From Sphingomonas aracearum (GTDB lineage: Bacteria > Pseudomonadota > Alphaproteobacteria > Sphingomonadales > Sphingomonadaceae): 64,000 bases of DNA. The notes below the pieces were generated by a model that was not told the origin of the DNA, searched no databases, and saw nothing but the letters and a program-made list of their open reading frames with translations. A program made the position numbers and the translations under genes. Location: assembly GCF_003345355.1 (NCBI RefSeq), contig NZ_QQNB01000001.1:806001-870000 (forward strand). The letters run 5' to 3'. Each line of letters begins with the position of its first letter. The first letter of the stretch is position 1. Below, piece after piece: positions 48,435-55,641 of the stretch.

Positions 48435-48815
48435 CTACTGCTTGATCGACATCCGTGCCGCCGACAGGCTCGCCATCATCGTATCGTATTGCGCCAGCGT
48501 AAACCCCGCCGCCAGGAACGCCTTCACCTCGTGCCCGGGCACGGCATAGTTGTGGTGCCACGCCAGCACGGCCATGCGGCGGAGCGCTTCCAGGCGTTCG
48601 TCGGCGAGGCGGGGGTTGGGGGTCTTGAGGACCACGCGCATCGCCACCGCGATGCGGCCGGGGGTGCGCAGCGAGCTCAGGCTGTCGCGGCGGGCGAGTG
48701 CCACCACCGACCATTCCAGCGCGCTCAGGCGGCCCTCATCGGGGGCGATCGTCGTTCCCGCGACGGCATCGGCCAGGGCGGCGGCGCCGGGCTCGTTGAA
48801 TGCGACATAGGCCAT
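48435..48815 (-). CDS. Conserved hypothetical protein, 126 aa
   Basis: The 126-residue protein (ATG 48815, with AGGGGA ten bases upstream) is mainly helical: LSALEWSVVALARRDSLSSL, ADERLEALRRMAVLAWHHNYAV and KAFLAAGFTLAQYDTMMASL. Two tryptophans and a His-His pair are notable, but no domain is recognised. Its promoter region (48816-48990) contains two related palindromes resembling TetR operators, and a TetR gene lies just beyond, so it is probably regulated by that repressor. Confidence 0.7.
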   Translation of the reverse strand: MAYVAFNEPGAAALADAVAGTTIAPDEGRLSALEWSVVALARRDSLSSLRTPGRIAVAMRVVLKTPNPRLADERLEALRRMAVLAWHHNYAVPGHEVKAFLAAGFTLAQYDTMMASLSAARMSIKQ

Positions 48816-48900
48816 GCGTGTTTCCCCTTCGCTGGGCGCAACTCGACGGCCGCGCAGGGCCGATACCCGGAGCGACGGAACGAAGAGGAGCTGCCAATCT

Positions 48901-48920
48901 TCTATACTGGTCGGTATAGA
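48901..48920. promoter_or_regulatory. TetR-type operator palindrome 1
   Basis: TCTATAC-TGGTCG-GTATAGA has perfect seven-base arms. Its core TACTGGTCGGTA shares 10 of 12 positions with the second site when that is read on the other strand. Confidence 0.65.
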
Positions 48921-48950
48921 AATCGGACCGGCGTCCGTCAATCGCTTTCT

Positions 48951-48964
48951 GTACCGCTCAGTAC
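48951..48964. promoter_or_regulatory. TetR-type operator palindrome 2
   Basis: GTAC-CGCTCA-GTAC, read on the minus strand, gives the core TACTGAGCGGTA, closely related to site 1. It lies 31 bases from site 1 and 27 bases from the 3' end of the TetR gene. Confidence 0.55.
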
Positions 48965-48990
48965 GTTTTCAGGAAAACGGTCGCCCGCGC

Positions 48991-49602
48991 CTACTTGCCC
49001 GGCCAGATCATCAGGCTGGTTTCCACCACCCGCTCGAGATCGGCATGGCTGGCCCCCGCCCCGGCCTGCACGGCCATGCCCTGCAGGATGGCATAGAGAT
49101 ACTGGCACAGCGATTCGGGGGAGACCTCCGCCGGCAGGTCGCCGTCCGCCGCCGCCTGCTCGAAACGCGCCGCCATCGCCGCCTGGGACGACAGCCGCCG
49201 CTCGGTGACATGCGCCTTGATCGACTCGCCCTCCGCGCCGCAGGCGGTGGAGCTGATGACGCCCAGGCAGCCCTTCGGGTCGCATCCGCCCGCCATCGCC
49301 TCCAGCGCGCCGCGCAGGAGGTGCTCGGCCACCGCGCGCGCGGTGGGCTGCTGCAATGCCTCGCGGGTATAAGCGAGCTTTTCGGCCTCGTAGAGGTCCA
49401 GCGCCTTGTGGAACAGGGCTTCCTTGTTGCCGAACGCGGCATAGAGGCTCGGCTTGGTGATGCCCATCGCCGCGGTGAGATCGGCCATGGATGCGCCCTC
49501 ATAGCCCTTGGCCCAGAACACGCCGAGCGCGGCCGCAAGCGCTCCATCGACGCAGAATTCGCGCGGGCGACCCTTGGGCGCTGGCAAAACGGCACTTTCC
49601 AT
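48991..49602 (-). CDS. TetR-family transcriptional repressor
   Basis: The 203-residue regulator has an N-terminal TetR helix-turn-helix: ALGVFWAKGYEGASMADLTAAMGITKPSLYAAFGNKEALFHKALDLY as successive helices, followed by a ligand-binding helical domain with a conserved-looking CDPKGCLGVISS loop. Members with this GCL motif often control electrophile-responsive genes. A near-palindrome (ATAACGCGCGGTAT) overlaps its start, and two related sites precede the adjacent 126-residue gene, suggesting that it represses both. Confidence 0.9.
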   Translation of the reverse strand: MESAVLPAPKGRPREFCVDGALAAALGVFWAKGYEGASMADLTAAMGITKPSLYAAFGNKEALFHKALDLYEAEKLAYTREALQQPTARAVAEHLLRGALEAMAGGCDPKGCLGVISSTACGAEGESIKAHVTERRLSSQAAMAARFEQAAADGDLPAEVSPESLCQYLYAILQGMAVQAGAGASHADLERVVETSLMIWPGK

Positions 49603-49614
49603 AACGCGCGGTAT
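49601..49614. promoter_or_regulatory. Possible autoregulatory TetR site
   Basis: ATAACGCGCGGTAT differs from a perfect palindrome in two positions and shares the CGGTA half-site with the palindromes near 48.9 kb. It overlaps the start codon region of the TetR gene. Confidence 0.4.
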
Positions 49615-49668
49615 ATATTGCCGCCGGCGCCGCTTGGCTAGAGCAGGATGACATGGGGCTGGCTCACT

Positions 49669-49744
49669 CGTCGTTGCGAGCGCAGCGAAGCGATCCAGGG
49701 CAACCCGCGGAACCCTGGATTGCTTTGCTACGCTCGCAAGGACG
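49669..49744. repeat. Inverted repeat, 'CGTCGTTGCGAGCGCAGCGAAG' type
   Basis: CGTCGTTGCGAGCGCAGCGA then AGCGATCCAGGG (49669-49700) is mirrored by CCCTGGATTGCTTTGCTACG then CTCGCAAGGACG (49713-49744). The pair folds back on itself. It lies between the TetR gene and the molybdenum hydroxylase and is a different repeat family from the others. Confidence 0.8.
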
Positions 49745-49753
49745 GTCGCGGCG

Positions 49754-52084
49754 CTAGAGCAGCTTGTCCAGCGTGATCGGCAGGTCGCGCACCCGCCTGC
49801 CGGTGGCGTTGTAGATCGCGTTGGCCACCGCCGCGCCGACGCCGGTGATGCCGATCTCGCCCACCCCGTGCGCGCCCATCGGGGCGTGCGGATCGGGCAC
49901 GTCGGTCCAGATCACGTCGATCTCGGGCACGTCCATGTGCACGGGCAGGTGATATTCGGCGAGGCTGGGGTTCATGATCCGCCCCTTGCGCTCGTCGAAC
50001 TGCGTTTCCTCCATCAAGGCCATGCCCAGCCCCATGATGATGCCGCCGCGGAACTGGCTGGCCGCCGTCTTGGGGTTGAGGATGCGCCCGCAATCGAACG
50101 AGCCGAGGAAGCGGCGGACGCGCACTTCGCCGGTCACTGCGTTCACCCCCACTTCGCAGAACAGCGCGGAATGGCTGTGCATCGACCAATGCATGGTCTC
50201 CAGCGGCGGCGGCGGCGTGCCTTCCACCACCAGCGTGCCCCGCTGTGCGCGGGTGAGAATGGAGGCATAGGTCTCGTGCCGCAACGGGTCGGCCAGGCTG
50301 GCGAGCCCGTTGTCCAGCCCGCCGACCTCCTCCACCGACAGGCCGGCGAGCGGCGAGTCGTTGCCGGCGAGCTGCAGCAGCTCCTTCACCAGCAGGCGGT
50401 GCGCCGCGATCACGGACGCGCCGATCGAGGCGGTCTGCTGCGATCCGCCGGCCAGCACCACGCCGGGCAGCGTGCTGTCGCCATAGTTGAAGGTGATGGC
50501 GTCCATCGGCAGGCCGAGCCGGTCCGCCGCGACCTGCGTCTGCGCGGTGGCGGTGCCCATGCCCATGTCGTGCGCGGCGATGTCGATGGTGGCGTGCCCG
50601 TCCTGGCGCAGCGTGATGCGCGCCGCGCCGCCGGGCATGCGGTAATAGGGATAGGTGCCGCCGGCCACGCCCGTGCCGATCCGCCACTCGCCCTCGCGCC
50701 GGCTGGCGACGGGCGCGCGATCCGACCAGCCGAAGCGCTCGGCCCCGTCGCGCCACATCTTCTCCACCTCGCGGATGGAAAAGGGCGCGCCGGTCACCGG
50801 ATCCTTGTCGGGCTCGTTCTTCAGCCGGAGGTCGATCGGGTCCATGCCGATTGCCTCGGCCAGCTCGTCGATCGCGCATTCCAGCCCGAACGTGCCCACC
50901 GCCTCGCCCGGCGCGCGCATGAAGGTGTTGGCGAGCATGTCCATATAGGCCACGTCCACCTCCAGCTTGAACGCGTTCGCGCCGTACACGCTCATCGCCG
51001 GCAGGATGAAGGGCTCGGGCAGCTGGTTGTGCGGGCTCATCGCCACCGTGCCGGTATGGATCAGCGCCTCGAACGTGCCGTCCGCCGATGCGCCGATCGC
51101 CACCCGCTGCTCGGTGGAGGTGCGCCCGCCGACCACGCGGTACACGCCCTCGCGCGACAGCGTCAGGCGTACCGGGCGATCCACCAGCTTCGAGGCGGCG
51201 GCGGCGATCACCTGGTGGTTCCACAGGCACTTGCCGCCGAACCCGCCGCCGACGAACGGCGAGGAAACGTGGACCTGGCTTTCCTCCATGCCGAACACCT
51301 GCGCCAGGCTCCAGGCGGTGTGCGCCACCAGCTGGGACGCATCGTGCACGCGCAGGCGGTCGCCCTCCCACGCCACGGTGCAGGCGTGGAGTTCGATGGC
51401 GTTGTGGCTGTGCCGCGGCGTCTCATAGGCCTGGTCCACCCTGAAGGGCGCGGCAGCCAGCGCCTCCTCCGCGTCGCCGATGCGGATGTTGAGCGGGTTG
51501 CCCATGAACACGCCCGGATGCTTTCCCTTGGCCTTGGCGCCCGCGAAGCTGGTGATCGCCGGCACCTCTTCATAGGTGATGCGCAGCAGCGACCTCGCAT
51601 GGTCCGCCTGCTCCTGCGTTTCGGCGAGCACGGCGGCGACCGGCTGGCCGTTCCAATGGACTTCCGGATCCTGGAAGATCGGCAGGTCGACGCCGCCCGC
51701 GGCCTTCTGGTCGGTCAGGAACAACGGCACCTTGTTCATGCGCGGCGCATTCTCGTGCGTCATCACCAGCACGACGCCGGGCACCGCCTCCGCCGCCTTC
51801 GTGTCGATGGCCAGGATCCGCCCGCGCGCGATCGTGCTGTAGGCGAGCGCGGCATAGACCATGCCGTCGAGCGCGAACTCCGCCGCATAGCGCGCCTGCC
51901 CGCCGACCTTCAGCGGGCCATCGATGCGCGAGACGGGCCGGCCGATCTGGCCGTGCTGCTCGCGGATCAGCGGATCGGGCCGGCCGCCCGGCATCCAGCT
52001 GTCGGGCGCGAGCTGGATCGCCTTGCCCACCGCCTGCTGCGCCATGCCCTTGGCGGCCTGCTTGGCATCTTCCAGCATGCTCAT
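49754..52084 (-). CDS. Molybdenum hydroxylase large subunit (aldehyde/xanthine dehydrogenase type)
   Basis: The 776-residue molybdopterin-cytosine-dinucleotide-binding subunit resembles PaoC/YagR. Cofactor-binding segments include PFVGGGFGGKCLWNHQ, RAPGEAVGTFGLECAIDELA and AHDMGMGTATAQTQVAADRLG, and the catalytic base glutamate is in GVGEIGITGVGAAVANAIYN. It would oxidise aldehydes or N-heterocycles. The start at 52084 overlaps the stop of the FAD subunit (ATGA). It is the last gene of a three-subunit operon in the order [2Fe-2S], FAD, Mo. No dedicated cofactor-insertion chaperone follows here. Confidence 0.9.
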   Translation of the reverse strand: MSMLEDAKQAAKGMAQQAVGKAIQLAPDSWMPGGRPDPLIREQHGQIGRPVSRIDGPLKVGGQARYAAEFALDGMVYAALAYSTIARGRILAIDTKAAEAVPGVVLVMTHENAPRMNKVPLFLTDQKAAGGVDLPIFQDPEVHWNGQPVAAVLAETQEQADHARSLLRITYEEVPAITSFAGAKAKGKHPGVFMGNPLNIRIGDAEEALAAAPFRVDQAYETPRHSHNAIELHACTVAWEGDRLRVHDASQLVAHTAWSLAQVFGMEESQVHVSSPFVGGGFGGKCLWNHQVIAAAASKLVDRPVRLTLSREGVYRVVGGRTSTEQRVAIGASADGTFEALIHTGTVAMSPHNQLPEPFILPAMSVYGANAFKLEVDVAYMDMLANTFMRAPGEAVGTFGLECAIDELAEAIGMDPIDLRLKNEPDKDPVTGAPFSIREVEKMWRDGAERFGWSDRAPVASRREGEWRIGTGVAGGTYPYYRMPGGAARITLRQDGHATIDIAAHDMGMGTATAQTQVAADRLGLPMDAITFNYGDSTLPGVVLAGGSQQTASIGASVIAAHRLLVKELLQLAGNDSPLAGLSVEEVGGLDNGLASLADPLRHETYASILTRAQRGTLVVEGTPPPPLETMHWSMHSHSALFCEVGVNAVTGEVRVRRFLGSFDCGRILNPKTAASQFRGGIIMGLGMALMEETQFDERKGRIMNPSLAEYHLPVHMDVPEIDVIWTDVPDPHAPMGAHGVGEIGITGVGAAVANAIYNATGRRVRDLPITLDKLL

Positions 52085-53067
52085 GCGCCCGCTCCCGCCA
52101 GCTCGCCCAGCACCGCCACCATCGTGCGGCGGGCAAGCTCGATCTTGAACCCGTTGTCCTTCAGCGGCAGCGCGTCCGCCAGCTCGGCGAGCGCGGCCGC
52201 GGTGAAGGCCTCTTCCGTCGCGGGTTGCCCGCGCAACGCTTCCTCCGCCTTCCACGCGCGCCACGGCTTGTGCGCCACACCGCCGAGCGCGAGGCGCACG
52301 TCGCGCACCCGTCCGTCCGTCACCTCCAGCGCGGCGGCGACGGAAACCAGCGCAAAGGCATAACTCGCCCGGTCGCGCACCTTGCGGTAGGTGGAGCGCG
52401 CCGCCAGCGGCAGCGGCGGCAGCTCGATCGCGGTGATGAGCTCGCCCGGCTCCAGCATCGTCTCCACGTCGGGCCGGTCGCCGGGCAGCCGATGGAGGTC
52501 GGTCAGCGGCAGGCGACGATCGCCGCGCGTGCTGCCGAGGTGCACGGTCGCGTCCAGCGCCGCCAGCGCGACGCACATGTCCGACGGGTGCGTCGCGACG
52601 CAATCGGCCGACGCGCCCAGGATCGCGTGGATGCGGTTGAACCCGCCGATCGCGTCGCATCCCTCGCCCGGCCGGCGCTTGTTGCAGCGCGATCCCTCGT
52701 TGTCATAGAAATAGGTGCAGCGCGTGCGCTGGAGCAGGTTGCCGCCGACCGTCGCCATGTTGCGGATCTGCGCCGAGGCGCCCGCCACGATGGCGCGGGA
52801 CAACAGCGGGTAGCGGCGGCGGACCAGCGCGTGTTCGGCCACCGCGGTGTTAGTCGCCGCGGCGCCGATCAGCAGGCCGCCGTCCGCCGTTTCCTCGATC
52901 GCGTGGAAGAGGCCGGTCACGTCGACCAGCGCTTCCGGCCGCTCGATCGTCTCGCGCATCAGATCGACCAGGTTGGTGCCGCCCCCCAGATAGCGCGCGC
53001 CTGCCTGCCCGCCCTGGCGCAGCGCATCGCCGGCGGCGACCGCGCGGGTGTAGCGGAACGGAGTCAT
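52081..53067 (-). CDS. Molybdenum hydroxylase FAD subunit with [4Fe-4S] insertion
   Basis: The 328-residue flavoprotein of the CoxM/YagS group has the FAD motif YLGGGTNLVDLM and the second FAD segment GGNLLQRTRCTYF. It also carries the cysteine insertion RTRCTYFYDNEGSRCNKR to GEGCDA, which in E. coli PaoB holds a [4Fe-4S] cluster. Starting at ATG 53067, it overlaps both neighbours in the operon. It passes electrons from the iron-sulfur subunit to the acceptor. Confidence 0.9.
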   Translation of the reverse strand: MTPFRYTRAVAAGDALRQGGQAGARYLGGGTNLVDLMRETIERPEALVDVTGLFHAIEETADGGLLIGAAATNTAVAEHALVRRRYPLLSRAIVAGASAQIRNMATVGGNLLQRTRCTYFYDNEGSRCNKRRPGEGCDAIGGFNRIHAILGASADCVATHPSDMCVALAALDATVHLGSTRGDRRLPLTDLHRLPGDRPDVETMLEPGELITAIELPPLPLAARSTYRKVRDRASYAFALVSVAAALEVTDGRVRDVRLALGGVAHKPWRAWKAEEALRGQPATEEAFTAAALAELADALPLKDNGFKIELARRTMVAVLGELAGAGA

Positions 53068-53561
53068 CGGCCGGCCTCCGCAAACTCCGTGATCGCCGCG
53101 ACGATGCCGTTGTGCGCGCCGCAGCGGCATAGATTGCCGCTCATCCGCTCGCGCAGTTCCTCCGGCGTCAGGAGTAGCTCCTCGGCGGCAAGGTCGGCGG
53201 TGACGTGGCTGGGCACGCCGCGGCGCACCTCTTCCACCATGGCGACGGCCGAACAGATCTGCCCGGGCGTGCAATAGCCGCACTGAAAGCCGTCGTGCTC
53301 GACAAAGGCGGCCTGCAAGGGATGCAGCGCGCCGGGCGCGCCGAGCCCTTCGATCGTCGTGATCTCCCGCCCCTCATATTGCACCGCCAGCGCCAGGCAG
53401 GAGAGGATGCGCTCACCGTCCACCAGCACGGTACAGGCGCCGCATGCGCCCTGGTTGCAGCCCTTCTTGGTGCCGGGCAGGTGCAGCTCCTCGCGCAGTA
53501 GGTCGAGCAGCGAAACCCGCGGGTCCGCGGGCGGCGACACGGTGATGCCGTTGACGATCAT
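53064..53561 (-). CDS. Molybdenum hydroxylase [2Fe-2S] subunit
   Basis: The 165-residue subunit has both clusters: plant-type CNQGACGACTVLVDGERILSC and the C-terminal CGYCTPGQIC with CRCGAHNGIV. It resembles PaoA/YagT but from ATG 53561 lacks the twin-arginine signal that exports the E. coli enzyme, so the complex is probably cytoplasmic or an export signal is missing. A G-rich ribosome site precedes the ATG. It begins 72 bases after the triheme cytochrome gene in the same direction. Confidence 0.92.
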   Translation of the reverse strand: MIVNGITVSPPADPRVSLLDLLREELHLPGTKKGCNQGACGACTVLVDGERILSCLALAVQYEGREITTIEGLGAPGALHPLQAAFVEHDGFQCGYCTPGQICSAVAMVEEVRRGVPSHVTADLAAEELLLTPEELRERMSGNLCRCGAHNGIVAAITEFAEAGR

Positions 53562-53633
53562 GTTCTGGGTTCCCCCCGCTTTCGGGTGCACCGGGATCGA
53601 ACCCGGACTGGCCGCAAACGGGTTGATGCAGAT

Positions 53634-54677
53634 TTAGTTCCGCGCCTGCCCGGCATAGTATCGGGCGAGCCGGTCGATCATCTCCTCTGGAATGCGCCGT
53701 GCGATCACCGGCATGGTGGCGTGGGTCTTGCGCGCATCCACCACCGTTTCGTCGCCGCGCCAGCGACGCAGGCGCCCGGCGACATAGGCGGCCTTCTGCC
53801 CGTTCAGCACCGGATAGGGCTTGTTCGGCGCATGGCAGCTCGCACAGGCGGGGAGCTCGCGATCCGGCAGCCCTTCGCGCACGATCCGCTCCGCCTCCGG
53901 GTCGCTGCCCCCGGCCGGCGCACCAAGGCCCGGCATCGCCGCGAACCGCGCCGCCAGCGCCCGCATGTCCGCCTCGCTCAGCCGCGCAACGGCATTGCCC
54001 ATCACCGCGCTGTGTCGATCGCCGGTGCGATAGGCTTTGAGGCTGGCCAGCAGATACTCGAAGCGCTGCCCGCCCAGCACCGGAATGTCGCCCTGCCCGC
54101 GCCCGCGCCCATCGCTGCCGTGACAACCGGCACACGTCTCGAACCGGTTGGAGCCGGCGATCGCCGCCGCCCCGCCCGTCAGCTGCGCGAACATCTCCGG
54201 CGTCATGCCCGGCAGCCGACGGACCAGCGCGACCATGCGGCGGACCTCGTCCTCCCGGTCCTGCGCCGGCCAGGCGGGCATGCCGCTGAACTTCACGCCA
54301 TGCTTCAGAATCCAGAACAGGTGGCGGTCGTTCCACTCCCTGGCGTTCACCGACAGGTCCGGCGCCGGGGGTGTCGCAGCGCGCGCGACGGGCGACGCGC
54401 CCAGCCCGGGGGCTCCATGGCACACCGCGCAGGAAGCGGCGAAATGCCCGGCGGCGCTGACCAGGCCGGTCGCGTCGGCCGGCTGCTTGGGCGCATCGAA
54501 ATGGCTGCGCGTCTTTACCGAGTTGCGCATCACCCAGTGGAGGAACCAGTCGGTGACCGGCCAATGGCCGCTGGACGCCGCGACGTTCACCGCGCCCGAC
54601 CAGCCGACCGCCAATCCGGCCAGCGCCAGCGCGAGCAACGCCGCCAGCACGCGCTTCCAGGTGATGCGAACCGTCAT
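53634..54677 (-). CDS. Membrane-anchored triheme cytochrome c
   Basis: The 347-residue protein has an N-terminal hydrophobic helix (VLAALLALALAGLAVGWSG) as signal or anchor and three CxxCH haem sites: CAVCH, CAGCH and CASCH. It resembles the cytochrome subunits of membrane-bound alcohol/aldehyde dehydrogenases, which carry electrons from a dehydrogenase to the terminal oxidase. The start overlaps the stop of the CtaG-like gene, placing it in the oxidase operon, while the molybdenum hydroxylase genes follow. It could link the two, though this is inference. Confidence 0.85.
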   Translation of the reverse strand: MTVRITWKRVLAALLALALAGLAVGWSGAVNVAASSGHWPVTDWFLHWVMRNSVKTRSHFDAPKQPADATGLVSAAGHFAASCAVCHGAPGLGASPVARAATPPAPDLSVNAREWNDRHLFWILKHGVKFSGMPAWPAQDREDEVRRMVALVRRLPGMTPEMFAQLTGGAAAIAGSNRFETCAGCHGSDGRGRGQGDIPVLGGQRFEYLLASLKAYRTGDRHSAVMGNAVARLSEADMRALAARFAAMPGLGAPAGGSDPEAERIVREGLPDRELPACASCHAPNKPYPVLNGQKAAYVAGRLRRWRGDETVVDARKTHATMPVIARRIPEEMIDRLARYYAGQARN

Positions 54678-55264
54678 GCCGCCTGCGCCTCCCCCTGCCG
54701 CAACATGCCGGCCAGCACCGCCAGCGCGCCGAGCAGATAGCTCGCGCCGCCGACCAGCAGCATCACCACACCCGCCAGTTGCTGATCCTCCAACGCGCCC
54801 AGCCCCCAAGGCGCGCCATGCGCCATCCCCGCATAAAGCGGCCGGGGCGCCAGCCCGATCAGCGCGCCGAGCAGGGTCATGTGCATGGACGTCAGCAGCA
54901 GCGCGCCGATGCCCGCCGCGCCCGCCTGCCCTCGATGCGCGAGCACCGCCGACCACAAACCGGTGCCCACCAGCAGGAAGCAGCCGATCTCCGCTACCAT
55001 CGCCACCGTCGCATGACCCGCCGCCATGCGCACCTGCGGCAGGTGCAACAACCAGACGGTCGCCAGCTCCAGCACCGACCAGGCGAGCGGGCTTGCCAGT
55101 AGGGCCGCCGGCTCCCACCGGCTGCCGCGAAGGGCAAGCGCCAGCGCCGGCGCGGCGAGGGCGACGGCGATCATGTGCGCGGCCATGTGCCCGGTCATCC
55201 CGCGCGTGCCGGCGGCGATGGCCAGGGCCACGAGAGCCGCAGCAAGGATCGCGGATCGCTTCAC
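54674..55264 (-). CDS. CtaG-like cytochrome c oxidase assembly protein
   Basis: The 196-residue protein has about five membrane helices and histidines near helix ends (MTGHMAAHMIAVALAAP, WLLHLPQVRMAAGHATVAM), fitting the caa3-type CtaG family (PF09678) involved in oxidase assembly. The start is GTG 55264, overlapping the upstream stop as GTGA. It lies between a small membrane protein and the triheme cytochrome. Confidence 0.8.
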   Translation of the reverse strand: MKRSAILAAALVALAIAAGTRGMTGHMAAHMIAVALAAPALALALRGSRWEPAALLASPLAWSVLELATVWLLHLPQVRMAAGHATVAMVAEIGCFLLVGTGLWSAVLAHRGQAGAAGIGALLLTSMHMTLLGALIGLAPRPLYAGMAHGAPWGLGALEDQQLAGVVMLLVGGASYLLGALAVLAGMLRQGEAQAA

Positions 55265-55641
55265 CGGCAATCGCTCAGAAACAGCACCGGCGCGGCGGTG
55301 AACAGCACGCCGACGAAGCTGAGGCCGGCCAGCAACATGGTGGCATAGGCCAGGAAGCGCAGCCGGTCGGTCTCCGTGCCCTCCTCGTGAGGGGGATGAT
55401 CGCCGGGCGTGCGCGACTGCACCCGCGCGATCCAGCCGGAGGCAAGGATGACGAGCAGCGCCAGGATCGTGCAGGCCCAGAACACGCCCGGCGCGGTGGA
55501 GAAGCTGCCGGTCTTGGCGCAGCGGATCGCCGCCCACAGGTAGGAGAACAGGAAATGCGCCGCCCACACGGTCGGCGGCACGATCAGCGTCCACAAGGTG
55601 ACGTTGAGCGAGCGGGCGCGGGCACGCAGGCGCTCGATCAT
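55261..55641 (-). CDS. Small membrane protein of the oxidase operon
   Basis: The 126-residue protein has three predicted membrane helices (LWTLIVPPTVWAAHFLFSYLW, FWACTILALLVILASGWIA, LAYATMLLAGLSFVGVLF). It overlaps the oxidase gene and the CtaG-like gene by four bases each, so it is part of the same complex or its assembly. It resembles small membrane proteins found with cytochrome oxidase genes in other proteobacteria, but no specific function is known. Confidence 0.78.
   Translation of the reverse strand: MIERLRARARSLNVTLWTLIVPPTVWAAHFLFSYLWAAIRCAKTGSFSTAPGVFWACTILALLVILASGWIARVQSRTPGDHPPHEEGTETDRLRFLAYATMLLAGLSFVGVLFTAAPVLFLSDCR

Noticed and set aside
53580..53640. A tRNA gene between the cytochrome and hydroxylase genes
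   Set aside because: Only a T-arm-like hairpin with a six-base loop is present; no D-arm, anticodon arm or acceptor pairing can be built, and the 5' half would lie inside the cytochrome gene.
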